Shown here piece after piece: positions 35,750 through 45,499 of a stretch of 64,000 nucleotides of DNA (position 1 is its first letter; each line of letters begins with the position of its first letter). The stretch covers positions 1 through 64,000 of the forward strand of contig NZ_JAKGSI010000007.1 in the NCBI RefSeq assembly GCF_021568315.1. Direction: 5' to 3'. This DNA comes from Corynebacterium uropygiale (GTDB taxonomy: Bacteria; Actinomycetota; Actinomycetes; Mycobacteriales; Mycobacteriaceae). The position numbers were made by a program, and so were the translations under genes. The notes below the pieces were generated by a model, which was not told the DNA's origin, did not search any database, and saw only the letters and a program-made list of their open reading frames with translations.

Positions 35750-37081
35750 TTAGGCCTGGACGGCGTGGAAGGCGTCGACGAGGACGCGGAGGCCGTCGCG
35801 CAGCAGCTCCTCAGAGATGACGAGCGGCGGCAGCAGGCGGATGACGTTGCCATTCATGCCGCAGGTGAGGATGAGCACGCCCTGCTCCTTGCAGCGCGCG
35901 GCGATCGCGGCGGTGAGGGCGGCGTCGGGCTGCCCAGAGGGCTCGACGAACTCCAGGGCGATCATGCCGCCCCGGCCGCGGATCTCGGCGACCCGGCCGG
36001 TGTCGAGCAGCGGGGAGAGCTCCTCGCGGATGATGTCTTCGATCTCCCGGGCGCGGCCGTTAAGGTTGAGCTCCGCCATCTGGTCGAGGGCGGCGAGGGC
36101 GGCAGCGCAGGCCACCGGGTTGCCGCCGTAGGTCCCGCCGAGGCCACCGGGCTGGACGGCGTCGATGATCTCGGCGCGGCCGGTCACCGCGGAGAGCGGC
36201 ATGCCGCCCGCGATGCCCTTCGCCGTCGTGATGAGGTCCGGGACGATGCCCTCGTGATCGCAGGCGAACCAGTCGCCGGTGCGGGCAAGGCCGGCCTGGA
36301 TCTCGTCGGCAACGAAGACGACGTTGTTGCTCTGGCACCACTCGACAAGGGCGGGGAGGAATCCCTCGGCCGGCTCGATGAAGCCGCCTTCGCCCTGGAT
36401 CGGTTCGATGACCACGCATGCCAGGTTGTTCGCGCCGATCTCCTGCTCGATCTTGGTGATCGCCCGGTCCGCGGCCTCCTTGCCGGAGAGGCCGTCGCGC
36501 AGCGGGTAGGAGGTGGGGATGCGGTGCACGTTGCCGGCGAGCGGGCCGAAGCCCTCCTTGTAAGGCTTGTTCTTCGCGGTCATCGCGAGGGTGAGGTTGG
36601 TGCGACCGTGGTAGCCGTTGTCAAAGACCACGACGCTGTGCTTCTTCGTGTATGCGCGGGCGATCTTCACCGCGTTCTCCACGGCCTCCGCGCCGGAGTT
36701 CAGCAGCACGGTCTTCTTTGCGAAGGAGCCGGGGGTGAGCTCATTGAGCTTCTCACACACGGCGACGTAGGACTCGTAGGGGGAAACCATGAAGCAGGTG
36801 TGCGTGAAGTGCTGGACGGACTCCTGCACGGCGGCCGCGACCTTCTCGTTGGAGGCGCCCACGGTGGTCACCGCGATGCCGGAGGCAAAGTCAATGAAGG
36901 AGTTGCCATCCGCGTCGACGAGGACGCCACCGTCGGCGTCGACGATGTACGCGGGCAGCCCGGGGGTGAGCGCGCGGGCGACGGCGTTGTCGCGCCGCTC
37001 GGCGAGTGCCTGCGAGGCCGGGCCGGGCAGCGGGCCCTGGACGGAGCGCTTCTGGGGGAGGCGGTAGGTGAGGTCCTTCAT
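35750..37081 (-). CDS. gabT: 4-aminobutyrate aminotransferase
   Basis: A 443-residue class III aminotransferase. NSGAEAVENAVKIARAYT and VFDNGYHGRTNLTLAMT bind the cofactor, FVADEIQAGLARTG holds the PLP Asp, and the Schiff-base Lys is in TTAKGIAGGMP. It transfers the amino group of GABA to 2-oxoglutarate, giving succinate semialdehyde. The start at 37081 has a GAAGGAGA site. It diverges from a PucR-type regulator, an arrangement known for gab operons in corynebacteria. Confidence 0.92.
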   Translation of the reverse strand: MKDLTYRLPQKRSVQGPLPGPASQALAERRDNAVARALTPGLPAYIVDADGGVLVDADGNSFIDFASGIAVTTVGASNEKVAAAVQESVQHFTHTCFMVSPYESYVAVCEKLNELTPGSFAKKTVLLNSGAEAVENAVKIARAYTKKHSVVVFDNGYHGRTNLTLAMTAKNKPYKEGFGPLAGNVHRIPTSYPLRDGLSGKEAADRAITKIEQEIGANNLACVVIEPIQGEGGFIEPAEGFLPALVEWCQSNNVVFVADEIQAGLARTGDWFACDHEGIVPDLITTAKGIAGGMPLSAVTGRAEIIDAVQPGGLGGTYGGNPVACAAALAALDQMAELNLNGRAREIEDIIREELSPLLDTGRVAEIRGRGGMIALEFVEPSGQPDAALTAAIAARCKEQGVLILTCGMNGNVIRLLPPLVISEELLRDGLRVLVDAFHAVQA

Positions 37082-37209
37082 GGGTTCTCCTTCGGAAGGG
37101 GTGGGGAGGGGCCGACGACGCCAGCCCTCGATAAACAGGCGCCACGAGTGTGACGGGGAGATCGTGGGACTCAGTATGTGAGAGGGGTCGCCCTGGGGGA
37201 AATGTCCGG

Positions 37210-37241
37210 CATGGACAAATATCCGGCAGATCTTGTCCATG
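37210..37241. promoter_or_regulatory. Inverted repeat CATGGACAA-N14-TTGTCCATG, candidate PucR operator
   Basis: Two perfect 9-bp arms (37210-37218 and 37233-37241) in the divergent gabT/regulator promoter region. TCCGGCA also occurs twice as a direct repeat nearby (37205-37211 and 37222-37228). The regulator gene starts just downstream, so both control of gabT and autoregulation are possible. Confidence 0.6.
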
Positions 37242-37268
37242 ATGGAGCACGTCTGCCAGAATGGGCCC

Positions 37269-38828
37269 GTGAACTCGGCGAATCATCGCTCCATCCCGCC
37301 CGCCCGCGGGGAGCTGGACCTCCATTGGCTGCTGCGCCAGACGCGGCTGCGGCTGCGCCCTCTCGTGGATCGGCCGGCGCGCTTCTGCGCGGTGCACACC
37401 ACGGAGCTCCTCCACCCGGGGGAGTTCCTCCCCTCCGGGAGCATCGTGCTGAGCTTGGGCATGGTTTTCGCGGGAGGCCCAGGCGGTGTTGCCAGCGCGG
37501 AGCCCGCTCACCCCTGGGCGGACTACGTCCACCACCTGGCGGAACACGGGGTGGTGGCCGTCGGATTCGGCACGGGGCTCGTCTTCGATGCCGTCCCGGA
37601 GGGGCTCGTGGCGGCGTGCCGGGAGGCGGGGCTTGCGCTCTTTGAGGTCCCGCGGGCCACGGCCTTCTTGTCCATCACCTCGGCGGTGGCGGAGGAGCAG
37701 GGGCGCCGGGCGCGCAGGCAGCGCGAGGAGCTCGCCCGGATGCAGAGTTTCCTCACCGCGCGCGCGGTGGCGCAGGGCATGACGGGGCTGTGCGAGCAGC
37801 TCGCGGAGAGCCTCGATGCGGAGGTGGCCGTGGTGGATAATGACGGCCGCGTCGTCGGGAAGGTGGGGGAATCCGCGGTGGAGCTCGCGGTGGCACACAT
37901 TGCGCGCGGGCGCCACGAGGGGAGCCTCGCGCCCGGGACGATGGTGTTTCACATGACGCGCTATGGGCATCGGCATCACGTCATGGGGGTGCGCTCGCGG
38001 CGGCTGCTCGGGGAGGCGGATCGGGCGCTCATTAAGCACGCGGCGAGCCTCGCGGATATCCTCCAGCGCCGCTCGGATGCCCTCGTGGAGCGGGAGAATC
38101 GCCTGCTCAGCCACGCTCTTGCCCTCCACGTGGGGGCGGCCCCCGATGCGAGCGCGCTCCACACCATCCTCGCCCGGGTGGCGGACGGCGCGGGCCGCAT
38201 CCGCCCGATCCTCCTCCACGCCGAGCAGCCCGCCAGGGTTCGACGCGCAGAGCGCGCGGCGCGGGAACAGCTTCGCCGCGAGAATCGCTCCTGCGCCACC
38301 CTGGCCGTCGACCCCACCACCACGCTGCTCGTCCTCCGGGGGAGCCGGGGCGTGGACTCGGCGCTCAGCCTCCTCGAGGGGGCGCGCGGCGGGGTGCGCG
38401 TCTTCGTCGGCGAGCCAATGAGCCTCGACGCCCTCAGCAGCGAGACCGTCGAGCGCCTGGCGATGATGTGCCGCACGGTGCCGCTCGGTGAGTGGGCGGC
38501 TACGACCAGCCACGACTGGCTCCGGGACTCCGCGGTGGCTGCGGCCCTCGACGCCCAGGCGCGCGACACCTGGGACGTGCTCGCCGCCCATGACCGCGAG
38601 CACGGCACAGACCTGTGTGGGAGCCTCGCCGCGTGGGCGCGCGCCGGGACGAACGTCGGCGCGGCCGCGGAGCTCGCCGGGGTTCACCGGCACACGATGC
38701 GTCGTCGGCTCGCGAGCATCAGCGAGCTCTGCGGAGTGGACCTGGCGGACCCGCTGAGCATCGCGGAGCTGCTCCTCGTGGTGGCGACCCGCCCGGCACC
38801 CCACGCGAGCGGGCAGGCGCGGGCTTAG
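37269..38828 (+). CDS. PucR-family transcriptional regulator (GabR-like)
   Basis: About 519 residues. It has an N-terminal PucR-type ligand domain (residues about 10-150), a middle GGDEF-like/CdaR segment, and a C-terminal PucR HTH with NVGAAAELAGVHRHTMRRRLASI. Corynebacterium gab genes are known to be under a PucR-type activator, and the divergent gabT supports the same role here. The GTG at 37269 avoids the inverted repeat; ATG 37239 or TTG 37233 would overlap it. Confidence 0.88.
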   Translation: MNSANHRSIPPARGELDLHWLLRQTRLRLRPLVDRPARFCAVHTTELLHPGEFLPSGSIVLSLGMVFAGGPGGVASAEPAHPWADYVHHLAEHGVVAVGFGTGLVFDAVPEGLVAACREAGLALFEVPRATAFLSITSAVAEEQGRRARRQREELARMQSFLTARAVAQGMTGLCEQLAESLDAEVAVVDNDGRVVGKVGESAVELAVAHIARGRHEGSLAPGTMVFHMTRYGHRHHVMGVRSRRLLGEADRALIKHAASLADILQRRSDALVERENRLLSHALALHVGAAPDASALHTILARVADGAGRIRPILLHAEQPARVRRAERAAREQLRRENRSCATLAVDPTTTLLVLRGSRGVDSALSLLEGARGGVRVFVGEPMSLDALSSETVERLAMMCRTVPLGEWAATTSHDWLRDSAVAAALDAQARDTWDVLAAHDREHGTDLCGSLAAWARAGTNVGAAAELAGVHRHTMRRRLASISELCGVDLADPLSIAELLLVVATRPAPHASGQARA

Positions 38829-40996
38829 CTCTCCACCTTCGTCCACGGCCACCAGAAGCGGCGGCCGCTGAGCAGCGAGGTCGCGGGCACGAGGAAGGAG
38901 CGCACGAGCAGCGTGTCCACCAGCACGCCAAAGCCCACGATCACAGCCAGCTGCACGAGGAATTGGATGGGCACGACGGCCAGCGCCGCAAACGTGGCCG
39001 CGAGCACCACGCCGGCGCTGGTGATGACCCCGCCGGTGAGCGTGAGGGCGCGAAGGGTCCCCGACTCGTGCCCGTGCTCGAGGGCCTCCTGGCGGATCCG
39101 CGAGGCGAGGAAGATGCTGTAATCAATGCCCAGCGCGACGAGGAAGATGAAGCCATAAAGCGGCACGGAGGGGTCGGCCTGCCCCATCCCCATCGCGGAG
39201 AGCACCCACGAGGACACGCCCAGCGCGAAGCCGAAGCTGAGAACCGTGGCGATGAGCAGCAGGATCGGCGCGACGATCGCCCGCAGCAGGAGCGCCAGCA
39301 GGACGAGGATCACGGCGAGGACGATCGGGATGATGAGGTTGCGATCGTGGATGGCCGTGTCATTCGTATCGATGGTCGTGGCCGTCTCCCCGCCAACGTA
39401 GGTGGTGGCCTCAAGCGAGGCGAGCCTCTCGCGGAGGGTGCGCACGGTATTCTCCGCGGCGGGGGACTCGGCCGAATCCGCGAGGCTGGCCTGGAGCATG
39501 ACTTGCCCATCAATGCGGGTGGGCTCGGCGGCCTTCGGGCCCATGGGGATGGGGGCGCCGTCGGGGCCGAGGGGGAGGAAGCCGCTCGGAGAATCGGCGC
39601 TGGTCACGGACACGTCAGCAATGCCCTCGGTATCCCGGACAAGGCTGGCCACCTCCGCCATGTCCGACTCCTGCGTGAGGATGTACGCCGGGGAGGCGCT
39701 GTCCTGGGGGAAGTGCTCGTGGAGGATCTCGTTGCCCTCGCGGGCCTCGCTGTAGCCGACGACGAGCTCGCTCGTCGGGACACCCTGGGCGTCCAGGGCG
39801 GGGATCCCGGCGCAGCCCAAGGCCAGCAGCACGGTGAGGCCGCCTGCCCAGGCGCGGGGGCGCTGGCGAACCGTCGACGCGATGCGGGCCCACACACCAT
39901 GCGCGGAGGCATCCGTGGGGTCGGCACTCGCGGCGGAGGCGTGGGCCGCGTACTTCTTCGAAGGCCAGAACGCGTGCCGCCCGAGCAGCACGAGGAAGGC
40001 AGTGAGGAAAGTGAGCGACGTCAGCGCCGCGCAGAGAACCCCGATGGCGCCGACGGGCCCCAGCGCCGCGTTGGAGCGCAAGTCAGAAAACGTCAGGCAG
40101 AAGATGCCGGCGGCCACGGTCCCCGCGGAGACGAGGATCGTCGGGGCCACCTCCTTCAGCGCGGCGAGCGCGGCCGTGAACGCGCGCTCCTTCGGGGCGT
40201 GGGCAATTTTCTCCTTAAACCGCGCGATAAGGAGGAGGGAATAATCCGTCGCCGTGCCGATCACCAGAATGAAGAGAATCCCCTGCACCTGGCCGTTGAC
40301 CGTAATGATTCCGCTGCGGGCCAAGAGCACCGTGAGAAGCACGGAAAAACACAATGCCGTGAGCGAGGTGAGCAGCGTGATAATCGGCAAGATAGGGGTG
40401 CGATACACGATGAGGAGAATCACCGCCACCACCGCGATGGCCACCACCAGAAGCAGACCGTCAATACCGGAAAAAGCCTCCAGAAGGTCGGCCGTAAACC
40501 CGGCGGGGCCGCTTACCCAGCTGCGCAGCCCCGGGGAGGAATCCGTGGCCTGGGTGATGCCCTCGCGGAGGGATTCGACGGCTTCGCCCGCATCCATCGA
40601 GGAAGGGATGGGGATGATGAGCTCGATGGCCTTCCCGTCCTCCGAGGGGATCGGCGGGGAGGTCTGCACGTCCTGGCCGAGGATCTCCGGGAGCTTCTCC
40701 TGGAAGGAGGTCACAGCCTGTTTATCCGTGGGGCTTAATCCGTTGGAGTTTTCAATAACGACAATGGCCGGAATGGAATCCGATCCCAAGAAATCCGCCT
40801 GCACGGAGGCGACGTGGGTCGATTCCGCAGATTCGGGGAGAAAGGAGGTGCGGTCGCTCGTCACCACATCGGAGAGCGAGGCAAAAGACATCCCGCCCAC
40901 CCCGAAGAGACATAGCCACACGACAATAACGATGGCAGAAAAGGAAAAATACCTGCGGCGAGAAGGGGCCGCAGGTTCATTCTGGGTGGTGGTCAT
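38825..40996 (-). CDS. MMPL-family RND transporter
   Basis: A 723-residue exporter built of two repeated halves. Each has one span, a large extracytoplasmic loop and a block of five or six spans (for example GTATDYSLLLIARFKE and ALGIDYSIFLASRIRQE, the paired D-Y motifs of the proton relay). MMPL proteins of corynebacteria and mycobacteria export lipids or drugs; the cargo here is unknown. It overlaps the convergent PucR gene by four bases and is preceded by an MFS gene on the same strand. Confidence 0.9.
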   Translation of the reverse strand: MTTTQNEPAAPSRRRYFSFSAIVIVVWLCLFGVGGMSFASLSDVVTSDRTSFLPESAESTHVASVQADFLGSDSIPAIVVIENSNGLSPTDKQAVTSFQEKLPEILGQDVQTSPPIPSEDGKAIELIIPIPSSMDAGEAVESLREGITQATDSSPGLRSWVSGPAGFTADLLEAFSGIDGLLLVVAIAVVAVILLIVYRTPILPIITLLTSLTALCFSVLLTVLLARSGIITVNGQVQGILFILVIGTATDYSLLLIARFKEKIAHAPKERAFTAALAALKEVAPTILVSAGTVAAGIFCLTFSDLRSNAALGPVGAIGVLCAALTSLTFLTAFLVLLGRHAFWPSKKYAAHASAASADPTDASAHGVWARIASTVRQRPRAWAGGLTVLLALGCAGIPALDAQGVPTSELVVGYSEAREGNEILHEHFPQDSASPAYILTQESDMAEVASLVRDTEGIADVSVTSADSPSGFLPLGPDGAPIPMGPKAAEPTRIDGQVMLQASLADSAESPAAENTVRTLRERLASLEATTYVGGETATTIDTNDTAIHDRNLIIPIVLAVILVLLALLLRAIVAPILLLIATVLSFGFALGVSSWVLSAMGMGQADPSVPLYGFIFLVALGIDYSIFLASRIRQEALEHGHESGTLRALTLTGGVITSAGVVLAATFAALAVVPIQFLVQLAVIVGFGVLVDTLLVRSFLVPATSLLSGRRFWWPWTKVES

Positions 40997-41040
40997 AAAG
41001 ACGACTATACCGACGGGCCCAGCGCGCGCCGGGAGAACGA

Positions 41041-42273
41041 TCAGGCGCCGGCGTCTGCGGGGAGGGGCTGGCGTCGAAACAGCCGCCCGTTGAGACACAG
41101 GGCAGCCATGGCCACCACGACGAGGGCAATGACCCCCGTGACCAGCAGACTGTGCCCGGTGAGAACGCCAAAGAGCAGCATCCCCAGCGGGATTCCCGCG
41201 GTGTTCACCAGCTGATCGCGGGTGGCAAAGAGGTGGACCTGATCCTGATCGGGGAAGGATTGGCCGAGGACATCCCACGCGATCCCAGAAAACGTGGTGG
41301 CAGCCGAGCCCAAGATCGCGGCCAGCACAATGAGGGCCGCGCTGGGGGAATAGGCCAGCGCCGCCACCTGCGCAGAGAGCAGGACGCAGGCGGTGGCCTG
41401 CTTGAACCGCCAGGGGATGCGGCGGGTCCGTCGAGAAAACGCGGACATCGAGCCCAACAGCGAACCGATGGCGCCCCCTGCGGCCACCCACCCCCACCAG
41501 GATTCGTCGAAGCGGTTCATCACGAGGGTCGGGCCCGCGACGCCGAGGAAACCAATCGCGAGGGCACACGCGCCCCACGTCACCAGGCCCGTGCACACCC
41601 AGAGGGGCAGGGTGGCGGCACTGGCATTGGGGTGTGTGTCGGATTCCTCGCTGTCCGAGGCCTCACCCGGGGACGTGTTCTTCTCCGCGCGGAAGCGGAG
41701 CAGCGGGGAGAGGACGAGGATCCCGATGAGGAAGGAAAGAGAATCAATGAGCAGGACGCCATGGAATCCAAGGCGCATCATGAGGGCCGTGCCCAGGAGA
41801 GGGCCGCACACGAAGAGGACGTCCCCGATCACCGACAGAGTGCTGTTGATCTTTTCTCGTTCGGAATCATGGAAGAGCTGGGCGAGAAGGCTGAAGCGGG
41901 CGGGGTTGAAGAAGGCCGTCGCGCAACCGTACACGAAAGAGGACACCGCGAAGGCGATCCCCTCCTGCGCGCCACCAGCAAGGAGCCACAGAAGGAGGAG
42001 GAACTGCGCGAGCAGACGGACGGCGTCCGAGCACACCATCCACAGGGCGGGCCTCCGGGGCGACGGCGCCCGCCGCACCCCCAGCGAGGCGAGGAAGCGC
42101 CCCAGCCACAGGCTGACGAGGACGGCCGTGAGAGTTTTTCCGGAATGATCGACGTGATAGGACTCGATGGCAAAAGCCACGGGGATAATTCCGTCACCGA
42201 ACCCCGAGATGAGGGCGGCGCAGAGGATGAGAATGGATGAGAGTCGATGTCTCAGGGGGGGCATGGGCCTCAC
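41041..42273 (-). CDS. MFS transporter
   Basis: A 410-residue, about 12-span transporter with a central cytoplasmic loop rich in Glu and Ser near residue 205. It resembles macrolide/multidrug MFS exporters (MFS_1/MFS_3 type) but lacks a diagnostic motif for a substrate. The start is GTG 42273 or ATG 42264; neither has a clean ribosome site. Upstream of the MMPL gene by 44 bases, so the two efflux genes may be one transcript. Confidence 0.83.
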   Translation of the reverse strand: MRPMPPLRHRLSSILILCAALISGFGDGIIPVAFAIESYHVDHSGKTLTAVLVSLWLGRFLASLGVRRAPSPRRPALWMVCSDAVRLLAQFLLLLWLLAGGAQEGIAFAVSSFVYGCATAFFNPARFSLLAQLFHDSEREKINSTLSVIGDVLFVCGPLLGTALMMRLGFHGVLLIDSLSFLIGILVLSPLLRFRAEKNTSPGEASDSEESDTHPNASAATLPLWVCTGLVTWGACALAIGFLGVAGPTLVMNRFDESWWGWVAAGGAIGSLLGSMSAFSRRTRRIPWRFKQATACVLLSAQVAALAYSPSAALIVLAAILGSAATTFSGIAWDVLGQSFPDQDQVHLFATRDQLVNTAGIPLGMLLFGVLTGHSLLVTGVIALVVVAMAALCLNGRLFRRQPLPADAGA

Positions 42274-42416
42274 TTATGAGCTAGGAAATATCACCATGTG
42301 AACTGCAACACAGGTTAACGCGGTGGGGCGTATCCCTCGAAGAAGTGTGAAGAAGTGCACTGTGGCTCCAGCAGTGTGAGCGTTGCTGTTCCCGCCCTGC
42401 CCCACACACGCCAACG

Positions 42417-42448
42417 GCCGCTGAGACTCCGGGGAGGATCTCAGCGGC
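42417..42448. terminator. 10-bp hairpin terminator of the putrescine operon
   Basis: GCCGCTGAGA (42417-42426) pairs perfectly with TCTCAGCGGC (42439-42448) around a 12-base loop, 38 bases past the aldehyde dehydrogenase stop on the minus strand. Confidence 0.75.
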
Positions 42449-42485
42449 GCGTGGGTCATTCGGGAAAGAGGGAAGGAGAGCGCTC

Positions 42486-43871
42486 CTACTTCTTCACGGC
42501 GTAGAGGCGCTTGTTGACGAACTCATCCATGCCGAGCGGCCCGAGCTCACGGCCGTAGCCGGAGCGCTTCACGCCGCCGAAGGGCATGCTTTCGGTCTCC
42601 GGGGGCTGCTGGTTGACGCCCACCATGCCGGCGTCGAGGGAGCGGGCGAGCGCCTCGGCGCGGCCCTCCTCGACGGCGTAGACGCTGGAGCCCAGGCCGT
42701 ACTGGGTGTCGTTGGCCAGCTCGAGGGCTTCCTCATCGCTGCTCACCCGGTAGATCTGGACGATGGGCCCGAAGAACTCCTCGTAGTAGATGTCCGAGCC
42801 GACGGGGATGTCCGTGATGACAGCCGGGGAGACGTAGAAGCCCGGGCGCTCGAGGCGCTCGCCGCCCACGTGGACGGTGGCGCCGGCCTCGCGGGCGCGC
42901 TGCACCTGGTCAACGAGGATGTCCGCGGCCTTCTCGGAGGACAGCGGGCCGAAGGCGTTCTCCTCACCGGCGGCCGGGTCAGCCGGGTGGAGGGCGCGGA
43001 TCTGGGAGATGGCTTCGTCGAGGAACTCCTCGTACACGTCCTCGTGGACGATGATGCGCTTGTTGGAGTTGCACGCCTGCCCGGTGTTCTCCAGGCGGAT
43101 CGCGAGGGCATCGCGGGCGTGCTGCCGGGCGTCGGCCGTCGAGAGCACGATGTACGGGTCAGAGCCGCCGAGCTCGAGGACGGCCTTCTTCAGCTGGGCG
43201 CCCGCCTGCTGGGCGACGGCGGCGCCGGCCCGCTCGGAGCCGGTGAGGGAGACGCCGCGGAGGCGCGGGGCCTCGATGAGGGAGCTCACCTGCTCGTGGG
43301 TGGCGAAGATGTTCTGGTAGACGCCCTGGGGAACGCCGGCCGCGTCCATGATCTCCTGGACGGCCAGCGCGCAGCCGGGCACGGACTCGGCGTGCTTGAG
43401 GAGGATCGTGTTGCCCAGCATGAGGTTCGGGGCCACGAAGCGGGCGATCTGATAGAAGGGGTAGTTCCACGGCATGATGCCGAGCAGCGGGCCGATGGGC
43501 CGGCGCTCGATGACGGCGCGGTACTCGTCGGTCTCCTCGAGGACGGTGTCGGCGGCGAGCTTCGGGCCGTGCTCCGCGTAATAGCGGAAGATGTCCGCGC
43601 AGAACGCGGCCTCGCCGGTGGCCTCCTCGATGGGCTTGCCCATCTCCTGGGTCGCGAGGGCGCCCAGCTCCTTCGCGCGCTGAGCAAAGAGGTCCGCAAT
43701 GGCGCCGACGATCTTCGCGCGCTCCTCGATCGGGCGCGCGCCCCAGGCCTGGTAGGCGGTCCAGGAGCGCTGGAGGGCGTCGGCGACCTGCTCGTCCGTC
43801 GTGTGCTCGTGGTGGCTGATTTCTTCGCCGGTGGCGGGATTAATGGCGGTGTAGGAGGGGGAGGTTGTCAT
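42486..43871 (-). CDS. gabD: Succinate-semialdehyde / 4-aminobutyraldehyde dehydrogenase
   Basis: A 461-residue aldehyde dehydrogenase with catalytic Glu in LELGGSDPYIV, catalytic Cys in NTGQACNSNKRI and the PWNYPFYQIAR cofactor motif. It resembles NAD(P)-dependent succinate-semialdehyde dehydrogenases (GabD/Sad type). As last gene of an operon with putrescine oxidase it may instead, or in addition, oxidise 4-aminobutyraldehyde to GABA. Together with gabT at 35.7-37.1 kb the whole putrescine-to-succinate route would be covered. Confidence 0.88.
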   Translation of the reverse strand: MTTSPSYTAINPATGEEISHHEHTTDEQVADALQRSWTAYQAWGARPIEERAKIVGAIADLFAQRAKELGALATQEMGKPIEEATGEAAFCADIFRYYAEHGPKLAADTVLEETDEYRAVIERRPIGPLLGIMPWNYPFYQIARFVAPNLMLGNTILLKHAESVPGCALAVQEIMDAAGVPQGVYQNIFATHEQVSSLIEAPRLRGVSLTGSERAGAAVAQQAGAQLKKAVLELGGSDPYIVLSTADARQHARDALAIRLENTGQACNSNKRIIVHEDVYEEFLDEAISQIRALHPADPAAGEENAFGPLSSEKAADILVDQVQRAREAGATVHVGGERLERPGFYVSPAVITDIPVGSDIYYEEFFGPIVQIYRVSSDEEALELANDTQYGLGSSVYAVEEGRAEALARSLDAGMVGVNQQPPETESMPFGGVKRSGYGRELGPLGMDEFVNKRLYAVKK

Positions 43872-43921
43872 GAGTAATCACTCCTTGTTGTTCGTGTTGT
43901 GGGTCAGTGTGCGCCACTATG

Positions 43922-45499
43922 TCAAAAATCTGTTCCGGATGCAGACTCCTCGACCGCCCGGTGGGTGGTGTCCGTGGAGGATTCGCAGCGGCTCAGCGTC
44001 TTGCCCAGGAAGAAGTCAGGGTGGCGCAGCCGCGTCCACAGCATGAGCAGAACCCCCACGCCGAGCACGGACATCCCGAGCACGAACACCGCGCCAATCC
44101 CAAAGACGGAGGAGCCCGAGCCATAGGAGGGGTCAAGCGAGTCGTGCGCCGTGATCGCGAACATCACGAGCAGCGTGATGCCGCCGAGCCCCGGGCAGAT
44201 GAGGCGGAACAGGACGGTCCGCCAGGAGCAGAAGAGCTCGCGTCGGAAATACCACACGCAGGCGCAGGCGGTGATGCCGTAGTAGAAGCAGATCATGAGG
44301 CCGAGGGCCGTGATCGTGTCCCACAGGGCGTTCTCGCTGATGAGGCGGGTGACCGCGTAGAAGCCGGCGGCGGCGAGCGCCGAGGCCCCCGTCGCCACGG
44401 AGGGAGTGCGGAAGCGCGGGCTGATCTGCGCGAACACGGGCGGAAGCGCCCGGTAGTGGCCCATCGCGAGGAGCGTGCGGGAGGGGGAGATCATGGTGGA
44501 CTGGAGCGAGGCGAAGGACGACGCCATCACCGCGATGGACATGAGCATGGCCGCCGGGCCCATGATCGGCCCAGCCAGTGCTGCGAAGAGGGACTCCTGG
44601 TTCGCGGGGTTGCCGGCGCCCAGTCCGTCCTCGCCGACGCCCGCCCACGCGATCACGCCCAGCGCCACCAGCACATACACCGCGATGATGAGGAGCACGA
44701 CGATCGTCGACGCCCGCCCCGCCGTGTGGTGCGGATCCTTGGTTTCCTCGGTGAGGGTGAGCGTGGCGTCCCAGCCCCAGAACATGAAGATGGACAGCGA
44801 GACGCCGGCCGCCACCGTGCCCACATCGGGCAGGTCAGCGGGGTTGAACCAGCTGAGGTTGATGGGGGTGGCGTCGAAAGCGGAACCGTTGTAGGCCCGC
44901 CACAGCGCGGTGATGGCGAAGCCCAGCAGCACCGAAAGCTGGAGGACCACCAGCACGTATTGCACGGCCTTGGTGGACTCCATGCCGCGCCAGGAGATCC
45001 ACGCGGCGATGGCCAGCAGGGCGCACGTCGTCGGGATGTTCACCCACATGTTGAGGCGCAGGTCAGCGAGGCCGGGGTTGTGGAAGAGCTGCCCGAGGAG
45101 GATGTAGAAGAAGTCGACGGCGACGGCCGCGAGGTTGGAGAGGACGATGATGGTCGCCGCGATGAGCCCCCAGCCGCCCATCCAGCCGAGCCACGGGCTG
45201 AACGCCTTCGTGGCCCACGTGAAGGAGGTGCCGCTGTCGGGGATGCGCTGGTTGAGCTCCCGGTAGCCGAAGGCGACGAGCAACATCGGCAGGAAGCCGA
45301 GCAGGAGGATCGCCGGCACGTGGGTGCCGACCTCCGCGATGGTGGGGCCCAGCCCGGAGGTGAGGGTGTACGTGGGGGCGATGCAGGACACGCCGATGAC
45401 GACGGCACCCAGCACGCCCACCTGGCCGGCCGCGAGACCCTTGTCCCCGCCACTCTGGGCCGGGGCGTCCGTGGCGTTCTCGCGCGTGCGGGCACTCAT
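43922..45499 (-). CDS. APC-superfamily amino-acid/polyamine permease
   Basis: A 525-residue permease with twelve or more spans. VIGVSCIAPTYTLTSGLG opens span 1, with the RELNQRIPDSGTSFTWATKA loop following span 2. Within the putrescine oxidase operon it most probably imports putrescine or a related amine. Its start overlaps the USP stop by four bases (ATGA). Confidence 0.88.
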   Translation of the reverse strand: MSARTRENATDAPAQSGGDKGLAAGQVGVLGAVVIGVSCIAPTYTLTSGLGPTIAEVGTHVPAILLLGFLPMLLVAFGYRELNQRIPDSGTSFTWATKAFSPWLGWMGGWGLIAATIIVLSNLAAVAVDFFYILLGQLFHNPGLADLRLNMWVNIPTTCALLAIAAWISWRGMESTKAVQYVLVVLQLSVLLGFAITALWRAYNGSAFDATPINLSWFNPADLPDVGTVAAGVSLSIFMFWGWDATLTLTEETKDPHHTAGRASTIVVLLIIAVYVLVALGVIAWAGVGEDGLGAGNPANQESLFAALAGPIMGPAAMLMSIAVMASSFASLQSTMISPSRTLLAMGHYRALPPVFAQISPRFRTPSVATGASALAAAGFYAVTRLISENALWDTITALGLMICFYYGITACACVWYFRRELFCSWRTVLFRLICPGLGGITLLVMFAITAHDSLDPSYGSGSSVFGIGAVFVLGMSVLGVGVLLMLWTRLRHPDFFLGKTLSRCESSTDTTHRAVEESASGTDF

